This document shows, piece by piece, positions 1-7,164 of a stretch of 12,190 bases of DNA. Under the pieces are notes generated by a model. It did not search any database. It was not told the DNA's origin and saw only the letters and a program-made list of their open reading frames with translations. Both the position numbers and the translations under genes were made by a program. The DNA is from Kuafuiihalomonas phototrophica. GTDB lineage: Bacteria > Myxococcota > Kuafuiibacteriia > Kuafuiibacteriales > Kuafuiibacteriaceae. How positions within the stretch are numbered: position 1 is the stretch's first letter; each line of letters starts with the position of its first letter. The stretch is from NCBI GenBank assembly GCA_031800475.1, contig DAPKRQ010000192.1:1-12190 (forward strand), given 5' to 3'.

Positions 1-108
1 GTGCGGGTGGGGACCGAGTCCTTCGACCCGGATCTGGAAGATCCGGTGGACGCGGGCAGCGAAGCGGCCCGTTGGGCGTTGCTCCGGCTGCTCGAGCCCT
101 CCTCCTGA
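1..108 (+). CDS. C-terminal end of an unidentified protein (partial)
   Basis: The frame is open from the first base and ends at the TGA at 106-108, giving a tail of 35 residues that ends ARWALLRLLEPSS. The codons are G/C-rich at the third position, as in the real genes here. The first codon is GTG, but a 35-residue protein is unlikely, so this is most likely the end of a gene that begins outside the window. Acidic residues (ESFDPDLEDPVDAGSE) precede a short amphipathic helix-like end. There is no recognisable domain, so no function is given. The gene converges on the minus-strand gene that ends 37 bases further on. Confidence 0.5.
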   Translation: MRVGTESFDPDLEDPVDAGSEAARWALLRLLEPSS

Positions 109-144
109 CGGGAACGAAATGCCTTTCGCGAAACCGCCCGGCGG

Positions 145-1437
145 TCAGAACAGGGCGAGTTGCTCGGGCTGCACGAGCGGCAGGACCCGCCGGCCGCGGT
201 GGGCCAGGCGCGAAGCCAGGGCTTCGGCCTCTCCGGTGGTCACGTAGACCTCGCTCGGATCGCACTGCTCGACGAAGTCCACGAGTTCGTGGAAGTCGGG
301 GGCCTCGCCGAAAGGAAAGGCGGCGTCGACCCGGGTTCGATGGACGTGGCCCGGGTCCACCGCGCGGCCTCCGATCCACGCGGTGCGGGGATTCTTGATC
401 TTCCGAACCGGCGCAGAGTGCCGCAGGATCGGGGGAACGAGGACCACTTCGTCCCGTGCCGGTGCCCCCTGCAGCCGTTTGGCGTTCAGCAAATTCACAC
501 CGAGCTGGATGTAGATCTTGCCCACATCGAAAATGGAGCGGTGGGCGCGGATTCGGTAACCCCGCTTTCCCAGCAGGTACATGAGCTCTTGCGCCGGGCC
601 CAAGGGCGGGACCACGAGGACGGGGGTTGCCTTCTCTTCGAAGGAGCGGTCGATGAACCCCCGGATATCCTCGAACACTTCCTCTCGCGGGGGGAAGACC
701 AGGTTGGGTTGGCCGAAGGTGGCGGGCAGGGCGACCACGTCTACCGGCCGGGGGTGGGCACGCTCCGCCGTGGCCAGACGCTGGGTGAGGAAATCGTTCG
801 TGTAGAGGATGCGCCGACCGTTTCGCACCACCAGCAGCTGGGCGGCCCCGAGCATGCGCCCAGACGGGTGCATCTCCAGCTCGAGCGGACCCAAGGTGAA
901 GCTTCGACGGTATGGGCTCGTGAGCGCATCGATTCGGCCCGTGCCTCGGGTGAGGATCTTGAGGGTCTCGTCGGTGCTCAAGATGCGGCGGTTCTTGCCC
1001 ATCACGTCCACGTGGGCGCTGGAGATGAACGAGAGATCGCGTTTGCGGTCCGCGTCGCACCACAGGACCGAGTCGGCCAGATGGACCCCGCCGCTATACT
1101 CGAATTCCCGGAACGGGCGCCCGAAGAAGGACGGCCCGGAGGGAGCTGGCGCGGCCTCGGCGGATCGGGGCGCAGGCTGGGGCTCGGCGCTCTTCCCATG
1201 GTCTCGGCCCGGGGTGGGGGAGCTGCCGTCGGCAAAGGGGCTCGGGATGGCCCCGGGAGCGCCCGACGTGGGTCCGGCAGACCGGTCGGCGGCGGACGGG
1301 GCCCCCCCGGTTTGGGCGCTCTCGTCCGTCCTTCGAGAACGGGAAGGGGCCCGATCGACCGAGGCTCTCGGGGCCCGGCGGTCCACCTCCGCGAACAGGT
1401 CCAGGTTCACTGGACGGGATGCGGGCTCGGAACCCAC
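145..1437 (-). CDS. Metallo-beta-lactamase/beta-CASP fold protein, ligase-associated exonuclease family, degenerate active site
   Basis: The protein has 430 residues. Residues 1-100 are a Pro/Ala/Ser/Arg-rich, probably disordered region. Residues about 108-430 follow the layout of the bacterial DNA-ligase-associated exonuclease family (CPSF73-like, metallo-beta-lactamase plus beta-CASP). Family landmarks are HPSGRMLGAAQ (190-200), YTNDF (212-216), ATFGQPNLVFPPREEV (239-254) and DFHELVDFVEQ (381-391). The metal site is broken: the usual HAHxDH reads SAHVDV (140-145), so only H142 and D144 remain. The His of the usual PAGH motif is R194, the Glu of EATFG is P238, and the late SDHAD motif reads FGEAPD (376-381). 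D215 is kept. Catalysis is therefore doubtful, and a structural or DNA-tethering role is possible. The last five residues, QLALF, resemble a beta-clamp-binding motif. The start is GTG; a TAG lies four codons upstream, so no longer start exists. It is divergent from BolA. The fold call is fairly sure; the function is unknown. Confidence 0.75.
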   Translation of the reverse strand: MGSEPASRPVNLDLFAEVDRRAPRASVDRAPSRSRRTDESAQTGGAPSAADRSAGPTSGAPGAIPSPFADGSSPTPGRDHGKSAEPQPAPRSAEAAPAPSGPSFFGRPFREFEYSGGVHLADSVLWCDADRKRDLSFISSAHVDVMGKNRRILSTDETLKILTRGTGRIDALTSPYRRSFTLGPLELEMHPSGRMLGAAQLLVVRNGRRILYTNDFLTQRLATAERAHPRPVDVVALPATFGQPNLVFPPREEVFEDIRGFIDRSFEEKATPVLVVPPLGPAQELMYLLGKRGYRIRAHRSIFDVGKIYIQLGVNLLNAKRLQGAPARDEVVLVPPILRHSAPVRKIKNPRTAWIGGRAVDPGHVHRTRVDAAFPFGEAPDFHELVDFVEQCDPSEVYVTTGEAEALASRLAHRGRRVLPLVQPEQLALF

Positions 1438-1523
1438 CGGCGGAACCTAGGCGGGCGCCTGGGGATGATCAAGTTTCCGAGAGGCCTCGACAGGGCGCGA
1501 CTCCGGTCCTAGACAGGGCACAG
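1438..1523. promoter_or_regulatory. Divergent promoter region between the nuclease-like gene and BolA
   Basis: These 86 bases separate two divergent starts, so promoters for both genes should lie here. An imperfect inverted repeat (CCTAGGCG, 2-base gap, CGCCTGGG, 7 of 8 pairs) lies at 1446-1463, close to the GTG of the minus-strand gene. It could be an operator or a small hairpin. No convincing -35/-10 pair was found. The BolA ribosome-binding site is also weak (GACAGG about 6 bases before its ATG). Confidence 0.35.
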
Positions 1524-1748
1524 ATGAAGCCGCAGGAAGTGAAGACGCTGATCGAAGACGGGATCCCGGGGGCCACCGCCACCGTGTCGGACCTGACCGG
1601 CACCGGCGACCACTTCCGGGCCGACGTGGTGGCGCCGGCCTTCGAGGGCAAATCGATGATCGAACAGCATCAGATGGTCTACGCCGCCCTGGGGGACCGG
1701 GTGGGAGGACCCATCCACGCCTTGCAGCTGTTCACGAAGGCGAAGTAG
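1524..1748 (+). CDS. BolA/IbaG family protein
   Basis: This small protein has 74 residues and matches the compact IbaG (YrbA) branch of the BolA family in length and layout. It begins MKPQEVKTLIEDGIPGA, followed by the conserved block FEGKSMIEQHQMVYAALGD (residues about 43-61) and the ending GGPIHALQLFTKAK. BolA proteins have a KH-like fold and usually pair with monothiol glutaredoxins to bind or traffic [2Fe-2S] clusters; the conserved His in the HALxL ending corresponds to the invariant ligand. There is no glutaredoxin gene in this window. The ATG at 1524 is chosen because family similarity starts exactly there. The frame stays open further upstream to 1419, but that part overlaps the divergent gene and has no similarity. 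The last 17 bases overlap the end of the convergent acetyltransferase gene. Confidence 0.88.
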   Translation: MKPQEVKTLIEDGIPGATATVSDLTGTGDHFRADVVAPAFEGKSMIEQHQMVYAALGDRVGGPIHALQLFTKAK

Positions 1749-2898
1749 CCCCACCGGAATTCCAGCCCATGGCGTCCAGCATGGCGCTCTGCTCTTGGGC
1801 CACGGCGCGGCGCTCCCGCTCCAGGTAGGGTCCCAGCAGCTGGGAAAAGCGGGGATCCCGCAGGTAGTGGGCCGAGCGCATCAGGGTCGGCTCGAACCCG
1901 CGCACCAGCTTGTGGTCGCCGCCGGCCCCAGGCTCGAACACGTCGAGGCCCCGGTCGTAGCAATCCCGGACGCCGTGGTAGTAGCACACGTTGAAGTGCA
2001 GGTGCCGAAGCTCCTCGAAGCAGCCCCAGTACCGGCCGTACAGGCGCCGGCCCTTTTCGAAGTTCACCGCGCCCGCCACCGGTTCGCCGTCTCTGCGCCG
2101 GGCCACGACCAGTCGCATCCGGTCCGCGAACTCCTCGGTCCAGATCCGAAAGATCTTTCGCGTCAGGTAGCGCTGGCCCCAGAAGAACTTGTCCACGGTG
2201 CTTCGATAGAGCCGATAGGCCAAGTCCGCGGTGCCGCGTAGTTGCTCCCCTTCGAGGGTTTCGATGCGGACTCCCTGCACTTCTGGTTCGCGAAGCTCTC
2301 GTTTGAGTTGATTGCGCTTCTTGCTCTTGAAGCGTTGAAGGTAGTCCTCGAAAGACGTCTCGCCGTGCCGATGCCAGTGATACTGAATGCCGAGGCGCGG
2401 GTGAAAGCCAGCTTGCTCCATCGCTTCGACTTCGGCTTCATTGGTGAAGTTGACGTGTACGCTGGACAAGTCCATCTGCGCGCACATTTCGACCAGGACC
2501 TCGGCCAGCGTTCGGCGCATCACGGCCGGATCCTCGTCGGGAGCCACGAGAAGGCGCGGTCCGGTGACTGGGGTGAACGGTATGCCGACCAGTAGCTTCG
2601 GGTAGTAGTCGATCCCCAAGCGCTGGGCCAGATCTGCCCAGGCAAAGTCGAACACGAACTCCCCCTTGGAGTGCAGCTTGACGTAGGCGGGGCAGGCGGC
2701 CACCACCCGGTTGCCCCGCTTGAGGAGTGCGAATCGCGGAATCCACCCAGTGGAGGCTTCCACGGTGTCGGCTCGTTCCAGACTTCGCAAGAAGCGCCAC
2801 TCCACGAAGGGTGAGCCATCCAGCGGGTCCACCATGCGGTCCCAGTCCTCGGCCGGCACCTGTGCCACCGAGTCCACGACCTCCACCGCGAGCTTCAC
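1732..2898 (-). CDS. COG3146-type GNAT acetyltransferase (peptidoglycan-biosynthesis-like, FemAB-related)
   Basis: Starting at the GTG at 2898, the protein has 388 residues, the usual size of the COG3146/DUF482 family. It begins VKLAVEVVDSVAQVPAEDW like relatives and carries typical stretches: FVFDFAWADLAQRLGIDYYP, PKLLVGIPFTPVTGPRLLV, SFEDYLQRFKSKKRNQLKRE, GRYWGCFEELRHLHFNVCYY and VFEPGAGGDHKLVRGFEPT. The family has a tandem GNAT-like fold resembling FemAB aminoacyltransferases, but its substrate is not firmly known. The frame extends to a GTG at 3078, but the extra 60 residues are Arg/Gly-rich, lack similarity and have poorer codon use. The GTG overlaps the TGA of the preceding open frame (GTGA at 2895-2898), so it may be translated by coupling. 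No good ribosome-binding site precedes it. It is the last gene of the minus-strand operon, and its stop lies inside the end of BolA. Confidence 0.82.
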   Translation of the reverse strand: MKLAVEVVDSVAQVPAEDWDRMVDPLDGSPFVEWRFLRSLERADTVEASTGWIPRFALLKRGNRVVAACPAYVKLHSKGEFVFDFAWADLAQRLGIDYYPKLLVGIPFTPVTGPRLLVAPDEDPAVMRRTLAEVLVEMCAQMDLSSVHVNFTNEAEVEAMEQAGFHPRLGIQYHWHRHGETSFEDYLQRFKSKKRNQLKRELREPEVQGVRIETLEGEQLRGTADLAYRLYRSTVDKFFWGQRYLTRKIFRIWTEEFADRMRLVVARRRDGEPVAGAVNFEKGRRLYGRYWGCFEELRHLHFNVCYYHGVRDCYDRGLDVFEPGAGGDHKLVRGFEPTLMRSAHYLRDPRFSQLLGPYLERERRAVAQEQSAMLDAMGWNSGGATSPS

Positions 2899-3298
2899 CG
2901 GGGAGACGTTAGTGAGCCCACGGGGTCGGCGTCCATGAACACCTGCGAAACGATGGCCCCGGAGGCCTCCAAGGGCTGTGGCGCTTCCGGCCTCGGGGCC
3001 GTGGCAACCGCCGGCGGGACGGCCCGAGGGCCGCTTTCGGGAGCGGGCCTCGGTCCCGGGGGCTCGCCCACGGAGCACGGGTCGACTTCGTCGTGGGGGA
3101 GAGGGCTGAGGCCGGCGGGCTCCCGGAAGGTTTTGGACGGATTGAGCCCGAACGAATCCGGCCGCGGGGCGCCGTGACAGTGCGCGAAATCACTCCAAGT
3201 CGCGACAGGTTCGGCCCGGAGGAGGCCCGCAAATGGTTTCGGCGATGCACTGGCCGCCGGAGCAAAACCCGTCGTCGCAATCCCGATCGTCTCGGCAG
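2895..3298 (-). other. Open frame without a standard start, possible small gene or frameshifted C-terminal extension
   Basis: This frame is open from just after a TGA near 3299-3301 to a TGA at 2895-2897. From about 3200 on, roughly 80 percent of third positions are G or C, better than the overlapping frames, so it looks coding. Its product would contain ATWSDFAHCHGAPRPDSFGL, then a Pro/Ala-rich linker, then EASGAIVSQVFMDADPVGSL. The only normal start before the last few codons is a GTG at 3071, giving 58 residues without a clear ribosome-binding site. The alternative is that the frame continues the Cys-rich gene upstream: skipping the single base at 3192 joins its last codon (Glu) to DFAHCHGAP. 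The TGA overlaps the acetyltransferase GTG by 4 bases, as seen at two other junctions in this operon. I do not recognise the sequence. Confidence 0.4.
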
Positions 3299-4248
3299 CT
3301 CAGGCAGAAGCTTTCTCCCTCCGGGGTGATTATGCAGCGGCTCCACGGACCCACCTCCCGCCGGCACACGTCGTCCGAAGTGCAGCGCTCGGCTCCTGCA
3401 AGCAGGTTGTAGCAGTCGAAGCCCCGGCCGCACTCCCGGCTGCCTTCGGGGTTGACAGCGTTGCGGCAATCGGTGGCCCCGCAAAACGATGGGTCGCACA
3501 ACCCCAGGCTGCATTGGGTGAAGTTGCTCTGAAGCGCGTCCGATGGACTGGTGGCGTCCAAGGTGGCGTAGGGCCTGCCGGTGCAGCGGCCCAAGTCCAC
3601 TGCCCCGAGTCGACATGCCGAGCCATCTCGGCACGGCATCGGAAAGCAGCGAGCCGAGCCGGGGCAGTCGGAGTCGCTTGCGCAGGTTCGAAGTGGACCG
3701 TTCGATGCCGAGGATGCGTTCGGCCCGCAGAAGTCGCATTGTCCGAATCGCTCGCCGGGGATGGCTCCGCTGCATCGAACCCCGCGCGGGCAGTCTCCAT
3801 CGGCCATGCACCACGCGAAGGGTGGCAGCGTCGTACATTGCGCTCGTACCGGATACGGACGGCACGAACCCCTTTCGCATACCTCCCCGAACCGGCACGA
3901 TGACTGGTCGTTGCAGGTGCCGACCTGGTCCGTGCACCTTCCGACTCGGCCGCCTCCCGTCCCCTCGCACGCGAACTGAAGGCCGCAATCCCCGTCTTCG
4001 CGACATCCGTCGATGCAACTGCCGTCCTCGCACACGGTACGGAGGGGGCAGTCGGAATCGACCGCACACTGGGACTGGTTCGGGCCCTGCAGCTGCACGC
4101 ACTGGCGGGTGGCGAAGTCGCAGACGAAGTCCTCGGGACAGTTCGCGGTGGTCTCGCATGCGATACCCTCGTCCCGTTCGATCAGGTTGGTGAAGCAGGC
4201 CGGAGCTGCTCCAACTCCCGCTGCCAACATCATTGCCAAACGATTCAT
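3190..4248 (-). CDS. Cys-rich putative lipoprotein with repeated C-x5-DC motifs
   Basis: The protein has 352 residues, about 45 of them cysteine. It starts with a short hydrophobic signal (MNRLAMMLAAGVGAAPAC) whose C18 may be the lipid anchor, although APAC is a loose lipobox. The rest is a string of small disulfide-type repeats of the form C-x5-DC-x4/5-C, for example CAVDSDCPLRTVC, CMADGDCPRGVRC, CASDSDCPGSARC and CRDDRDCDDGFC. Such repeats are common in exported myxobacterial proteins; they are thought to be extracellular, and no enzyme function is evident. The ATG at 4248 is preceded by GGAGAG seven bases upstream and forms an ATGA overlap with the stop of the membrane protein gene. A longer frame to 4983 exists but overlaps two genes and is not used. 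It might extend beyond its TGA if the downstream frame is a frameshifted tail. Confidence 0.8.
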   Translation of the reverse strand: MNRLAMMLAAGVGAAPACFTNLIERDEGIACETTANCPEDFVCDFATRQCVQLQGPNQSQCAVDSDCPLRTVCEDGSCIDGCREDGDCGLQFACEGTGGGRVGRCTDQVGTCNDQSSCRFGEVCERGSCRPYPVRAQCTTLPPFAWCMADGDCPRGVRCSGAIPGERFGQCDFCGPNASSASNGPLRTCASDSDCPGSARCFPMPCRDGSACRLGAVDLGRCTGRPYATLDATSPSDALQSNFTQCSLGLCDPSFCGATDCRNAVNPEGSRECGRGFDCYNLLAGAERCTSDDVCRREVGPWSRCIITPEGESFCLSCRDDRDCDDGFCSGGQCIAETICGPPPGRTCRDLE

Positions 4249-4775
4249 CGGTCTACTCTCCGTATGACTGCATTCGGCGGAAAGGGGCCCCGAGGGAGGC
4301 CCTGTGCCGTCAAGACCTCCTTTTCGACGACCTTGGAGCCCCAGCCGGTCACCCACATCAACAGACCCACCCCGAGGAGCGCGCCGCCTGCAGCCAGACT
4401 GACGTCGGCGACCGTTCCGTAGGTGGCGCTCTGGGCCCGGAGGTCTTCGGCCTCGCCCGGGGGGCGCACGGTGCCGTCGGTCAGCTCTTCGGCGGTGACG
4501 AACGAAGCCACCCCGAAGGCCCCCCCGGCAGCGACCCCCGCGAGCCCTGACCAGAACAGGATTTGGGCCGCCGGGTTCGTCCGCTTTCGCATGACCTTCA
4601 GCTCCTCGGTGACCCCTTCGTCGGGAACCGAAGGCTCGGTCTTCAGGATCGGTGCTGCCGAAGCCGTCGACGTGGAAACGGGCGCTGCCTCGTCGAAAGC
4701 CGTCTGAGCCTGGACCAAACCAGGTGTCATGGCGACCACAGCCAACATCACGGTGGTAAACGCCGCACGCATCAT
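4245..4775 (-). CDS. Exported membrane protein with two C-terminal transmembrane segments
   Basis: The protein has 176 residues. Residues 1-23 (MMRAAFTTVMLAVVAMTPGLVQA) look like a signal peptide cut after VQA. A Ser/Ala/Pro/Glu-rich stretch (24-60) follows, then a basic patch MRKRTNP and two Gly/Ala-rich membrane segments at about 70-93 and 121-143, separated by an acidic loop. The Gly-rich paired segments resemble the C-terminal part of myxobacterial PEGA-type proteins, but no PEGA domain is present. The start at 4775 has a strong ribosome-binding site (GGAGG, seven bases upstream) and overlaps the TGA of the vWA gene as ATGA; a second ATG follows directly. Its own stop overlaps the next gene in the same way. 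It probably anchors or assists the two flanking exported proteins at the membrane, which is inference from position only. Confidence 0.75.
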   Translation of the reverse strand: MMRAAFTTVMLAVVAMTPGLVQAQTAFDEAAPVSTSTASAAPILKTEPSVPDEGVTEELKVMRKRTNPAAQILFWSGLAGVAAGGAFGVASFVTAEELTDGTVRPPGEAEDLRAQSATYGTVADVSLAAGGALLGVGLLMWVTGWGSKVVEKEVLTAQGLPRGPFPPNAVIRRVDR

Positions 4776-6133
4776 GATTCGCCTCCACAGGCCGTGTTTC
4801 GCAGCTCGTACCGGATGGATACACTGCTGTTGGACGGGGGGATGGCCGTGCCGTTGAAAGACAAGACGCCTTGCTCTGGATCGAAGCTCCAGCCATCTTC
4901 CTCACCTGGGAGCACGAGCTCGGGCTCCCCGCCGGGTGGAGTGACCTCGACGCATAGGAATCCGTCTGGGATCTCATCGCCATTGCAGTCCAGATTGCAA
5001 TTTCGATCGAGCGCGCTGGATCCTCTCAAACGAAAACTGCTGGACAACTCCACGGCTTCTTCGGCTAACGCCCCCAGTGCATCTCGGTAATCGGCGTCGC
5101 AGATGTTCGTGACTCGACCACCCAGCCGGCAGGCAAGCTCGATGTATCGGTAGCCGATCGATGAGTTCGAGAACTGCTCGGTCGGGTTGGCCGCGTCGAC
5201 GCACCCTTGGAGCTCGAACCGCAGCTCCGAGTCGCCGCGAAAGGCGTCTTCCAGCTTGGCGGCCTGGTTCGAATCTTCGGCCAAGGTGGCACAGACCTCT
5301 TGTGCGGGCGGAAGGTCTTGCGCCATCTGCTGTGGATCCGAGAGCCAGCCCACGACGCTCGCCACGGAGATTCGGGTGTCGCTGCGCGACCGAGTCGAAG
5401 CGAAGATCCGCTCGTAGTACCGCAGGGGATCCCCGTCGATCCCGAATCCCTCGTCCTCGTCGGACACGAAGATCAACAGAAGATCTGCATCTTCTCGAAA
5501 GAACCCTCGATTGGCCGAGGGAGGCTCGAGGATCGGTTGTCCGTTCGAGCCATAGACGGGAATGCGGCTGTCCTGGTCCGTGATCACCAGGCCGAGGGCC
5601 ATTGCGGCGGACTCGAATCCAGCTTCCACCGCGCTGCCGTCCGTTCCCACCAGGGCCAGATCTGCAAATACGGCCAAGGCGGGGCATTCGTCGATCAACT
5701 GCTCCGGTGGACCCTCGAACCGTGGATTGGGGCAGGCGATGTCCCGGGCTACGTAGTTGCAGCGGCGACATCCGTCCACCGGGTTGCCTCGATAGCTCCG
5801 AAGCTCGCCACCCTCGCTCGGATCGGTGGTGACGACACCGACGTGGTAGTCCACGTCGGCTTCGATCAATCGGGCCAAGAACGCGGTGGCCTCGTCGGCG
5901 ATCTTCCGTTGTTCCGCACCCATCGATGCCGAGTTGTCGATCACCCAGAGAATGTCGACCTTCGGGGTCGCGTCCTGGCTCAGGGTCTCGCGTCCTTGTC
6001 GGGTGAGCAGGCCGCCGCTGTCGTCTTCGCAGGCCCAAGAGCCAAATCCCAGGAGCAGCCCGAGGGGTCCGATCCACGGGGCGGAGGCTCGCCGTCGCCT
6101 CGAGCCGCCCGGCACATTCGTGCATTCAGTCAC
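4772..6133 (-). CDS. von Willebrand factor A domain putative lipoprotein
   Basis: The protein has 453 residues. The N-terminus has a basic run (SRRRR), a hydrophobic stretch (IGPLGLLLGFGSWAC) and C35 in a loose lipobox, so it is probably a lipoprotein. The vWA domain starts near residue 58: KVDILWVIDNSASMG contains the metal-binding DxSxS (D66, S68, S70). VGVVTTDPS and LLLIFVSDEDEG fit the later metal-contacting and strand positions. The C-terminal third has several Cys pairs and a short CNLDCNGDEIPDG segment. vWA domains mediate metal-dependent protein binding, often in adhesion. The GTG at 6133 is preferred because AGGAG lies seven bases before it and the hydrophobic signal follows; an ATG at 6202 in the same frame adds 23 charged residues and lacks support. 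Its stop overlaps the ATG of the next gene. Confidence 0.82.
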   Translation of the reverse strand: MTECTNVPGGSRRRRASAPWIGPLGLLLGFGSWACEDDSGGLLTRQGRETLSQDATPKVDILWVIDNSASMGAEQRKIADEATAFLARLIEADVDYHVGVVTTDPSEGGELRSYRGNPVDGCRRCNYVARDIACPNPRFEGPPEQLIDECPALAVFADLALVGTDGSAVEAGFESAAMALGLVITDQDSRIPVYGSNGQPILEPPSANRGFFREDADLLLIFVSDEDEGFGIDGDPLRYYERIFASTRSRSDTRISVASVVGWLSDPQQMAQDLPPAQEVCATLAEDSNQAAKLEDAFRGDSELRFELQGCVDAANPTEQFSNSSIGYRYIELACRLGGRVTNICDADYRDALGALAEEAVELSSSFRLRGSSALDRNCNLDCNGDEIPDGFLCVEVTPPGGEPELVLPGEEDGWSFDPEQGVLSFNGTAIPPSNSSVSIRYELRNTACGGES

Positions 6134-6226
6134 TTCGCTTCTCCTTTCTTCCGAGGGGGACCGGGCCGCCGAAATGGGACCCCGACGCCCTGCCGAGCTC
6201 ATCGGGACGGCCCAGCTCCTCCGAAA

Positions 6227-6243
6227 CCCACCCGGCGGGTGGG
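6227..6243 (-). terminator. Hairpin between the first lipoprotein gene and the vWA gene
   Basis: A perfect 7-base stem (CCCACCC/GGGTGGG) with a 3-base loop lies 22 bases after the stop of the upstream lipoprotein gene. On the transcribed strand it is followed only by TTTCGG, so it is a weak or partial terminator at best. It could reduce read-through into the vWA gene or protect the upstream message. Confidence 0.4.
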
Positions 6244-6265
6244 CTCCGAAGGCGGGCCCAGTGGT

Positions 6266-6835
6266 TCATGGCCCGTCGTCATCCGGGCACGCCTCGGCCA
6301 AACAGTTGAGCAGGTCGACGCAGCGTTGGGCGTCCTCTTCGGTGGGCCTGGTTTCCTCGGCACAGAAGCCAACGCAAGGCTCGACTTCGTTGCCGTCGGA
6401 CACACAGGCGCTCAGGCAGCCGCAAAAGTTGAAGCATGTGGATTGTTCAGGACACCGGTTGATCTCCGACGCGCACTCCACTTCGACGCTGCACTCGGGT
6501 TCGTCGACGCACTCTTCCCGCTCGATATCGCAGACTTGGCCGCTCGGACACATTCCATCCGACGTGCACCCGGCAATGCTGGTATCCACACACACGCCGC
6601 GATCGCAGATCTCCCCCTGCCGGCAGTCTCGGTCCGATCTGCAGATCGGAATGCACTGACCCCGCTCGCAGATTTCGTCTCGAAGACAGTCCCGGTCGGC
6701 CATACAGGGTAATTGGCCGGTGCCGTTTCCGGGCCCGCTGCCGTCGTCTCCACAGGAGGCCGCTGCGGCCAGCGCCAGGGCCCATGGAAAAGCGACCGAG
6801 GTCGCCGTCCGAATTCGATGGTTGCTGTTGTTCAT
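6266..6835 (-). CDS. Cys-rich lipoprotein, first gene of the surface-protein operon
   Basis: The protein has 189 residues. The signal ends FPWALALAAAASC, with a good lipobox AASC and C28 as lipid-attached residue. GDDGSGPGNGTG then forms a short flexible spacer. The mature part carries repeated C-x5-DC-type units (CMADRDCLRDEIC, CRSDRDCRQGEIC, CTSDGMCPSGQVC) and a second region with CFNFCGCLSACVSDG and CVDLLNCLAEAC, in which the Cys spacing differs and may form helical disulfide hairpins. No catalytic motif is seen. The ATG at 6835 has GGGAGG eight bases upstream. The repeats match those of the 352-residue protein at the other end of the cluster, so the two are probably partners or diverged relatives. 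It lies 132 bases before the vWA gene, with a weak hairpin between them. Confidence 0.85.
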   Translation of the reverse strand: MNNSNHRIRTATSVAFPWALALAAAASCGDDGSGPGNGTGQLPCMADRDCLRDEICERGQCIPICRSDRDCRQGEICDRGVCVDTSIAGCTSDGMCPSGQVCDIEREECVDEPECSVEVECASEINRCPEQSTCFNFCGCLSACVSDGNEVEPCVGFCAEETRPTEEDAQRCVDLLNCLAEACPDDDGP

Positions 6836-7164
6836 TGCTCATCCCTCCCGATCTTCGTGTCGAGCCGGCCCGCGTCGTCGCTTCAACCAGGCTGCACCAG
6901 CCTTTACCCGCGATCCGGGTCGGTCCGGCTCCGATGCCGTCGGCGCCGCCGGAGCGCGCCTCGATCCTGCCGTGACGGGCACCGTCGAAAACCGTCACCC
7001 GATTTCACGCCCGCGGATCTTCCGAGCAGTCCCGTGGGATCTTGGGCACGGATCCTCTCCGGGCAGTGCCGGTTGTGAAGAACGCGGTCCGTCCTGCATG
7101 AAGGCACGGTTCTTCCGCGCGCAGTACGGATGTCAACGGGAGGGGGTTCGATCGTCGGAATGGA
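6836..7164 (-). other. Long untranslated leader upstream of the lipoprotein operon
   Basis: Between the putative promoter and the first lipoprotein start there are about 330 bases with no convincing gene on either strand; short open frames here are Arg/Ser-rich and lack ribosome-binding sites. A perfect TTGACA on the minus strand (7131-7136) has no good -10 at 16-18 bases. I see no recognisable riboswitch or RNA gene. Confidence 0.4.

Noticed and set aside
115..128. CGAAA-TGCC-TTTCG hairpin between the first two genes
   Set aside because: The stem is only 5 bases and there is no T-run; too weak to call a terminator.
160..1512. A 450-codon open frame on the plus strand opposite the nuclease-like gene
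   Set aside because: It is an antisense shadow typical of GC-rich DNA. The minus-strand product has clear family motifs and this one has none.
2899..3078. 60-residue N-terminal extension of the acetyltransferase
   Set aside because: It is Arg/Gly-rich, lacks family similarity and has poorer codon use than the overlapping frame; relatives begin near the GTG at 2898.
3190..3200. Programmed +1 frameshift at the end of the Cys-rich gene
   Set aside because: GAG before TGA is not a slippery codon and no known stimulatory element was seen; a plain indel or separate gene is simpler.
4249..4983. N-terminal extension of the Cys-rich protein up to 4983
   Set aside because: It would overlap the whole membrane protein gene and part of the vWA gene. 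The ATG at 4248 has a ribosome-binding site and a signal peptide.
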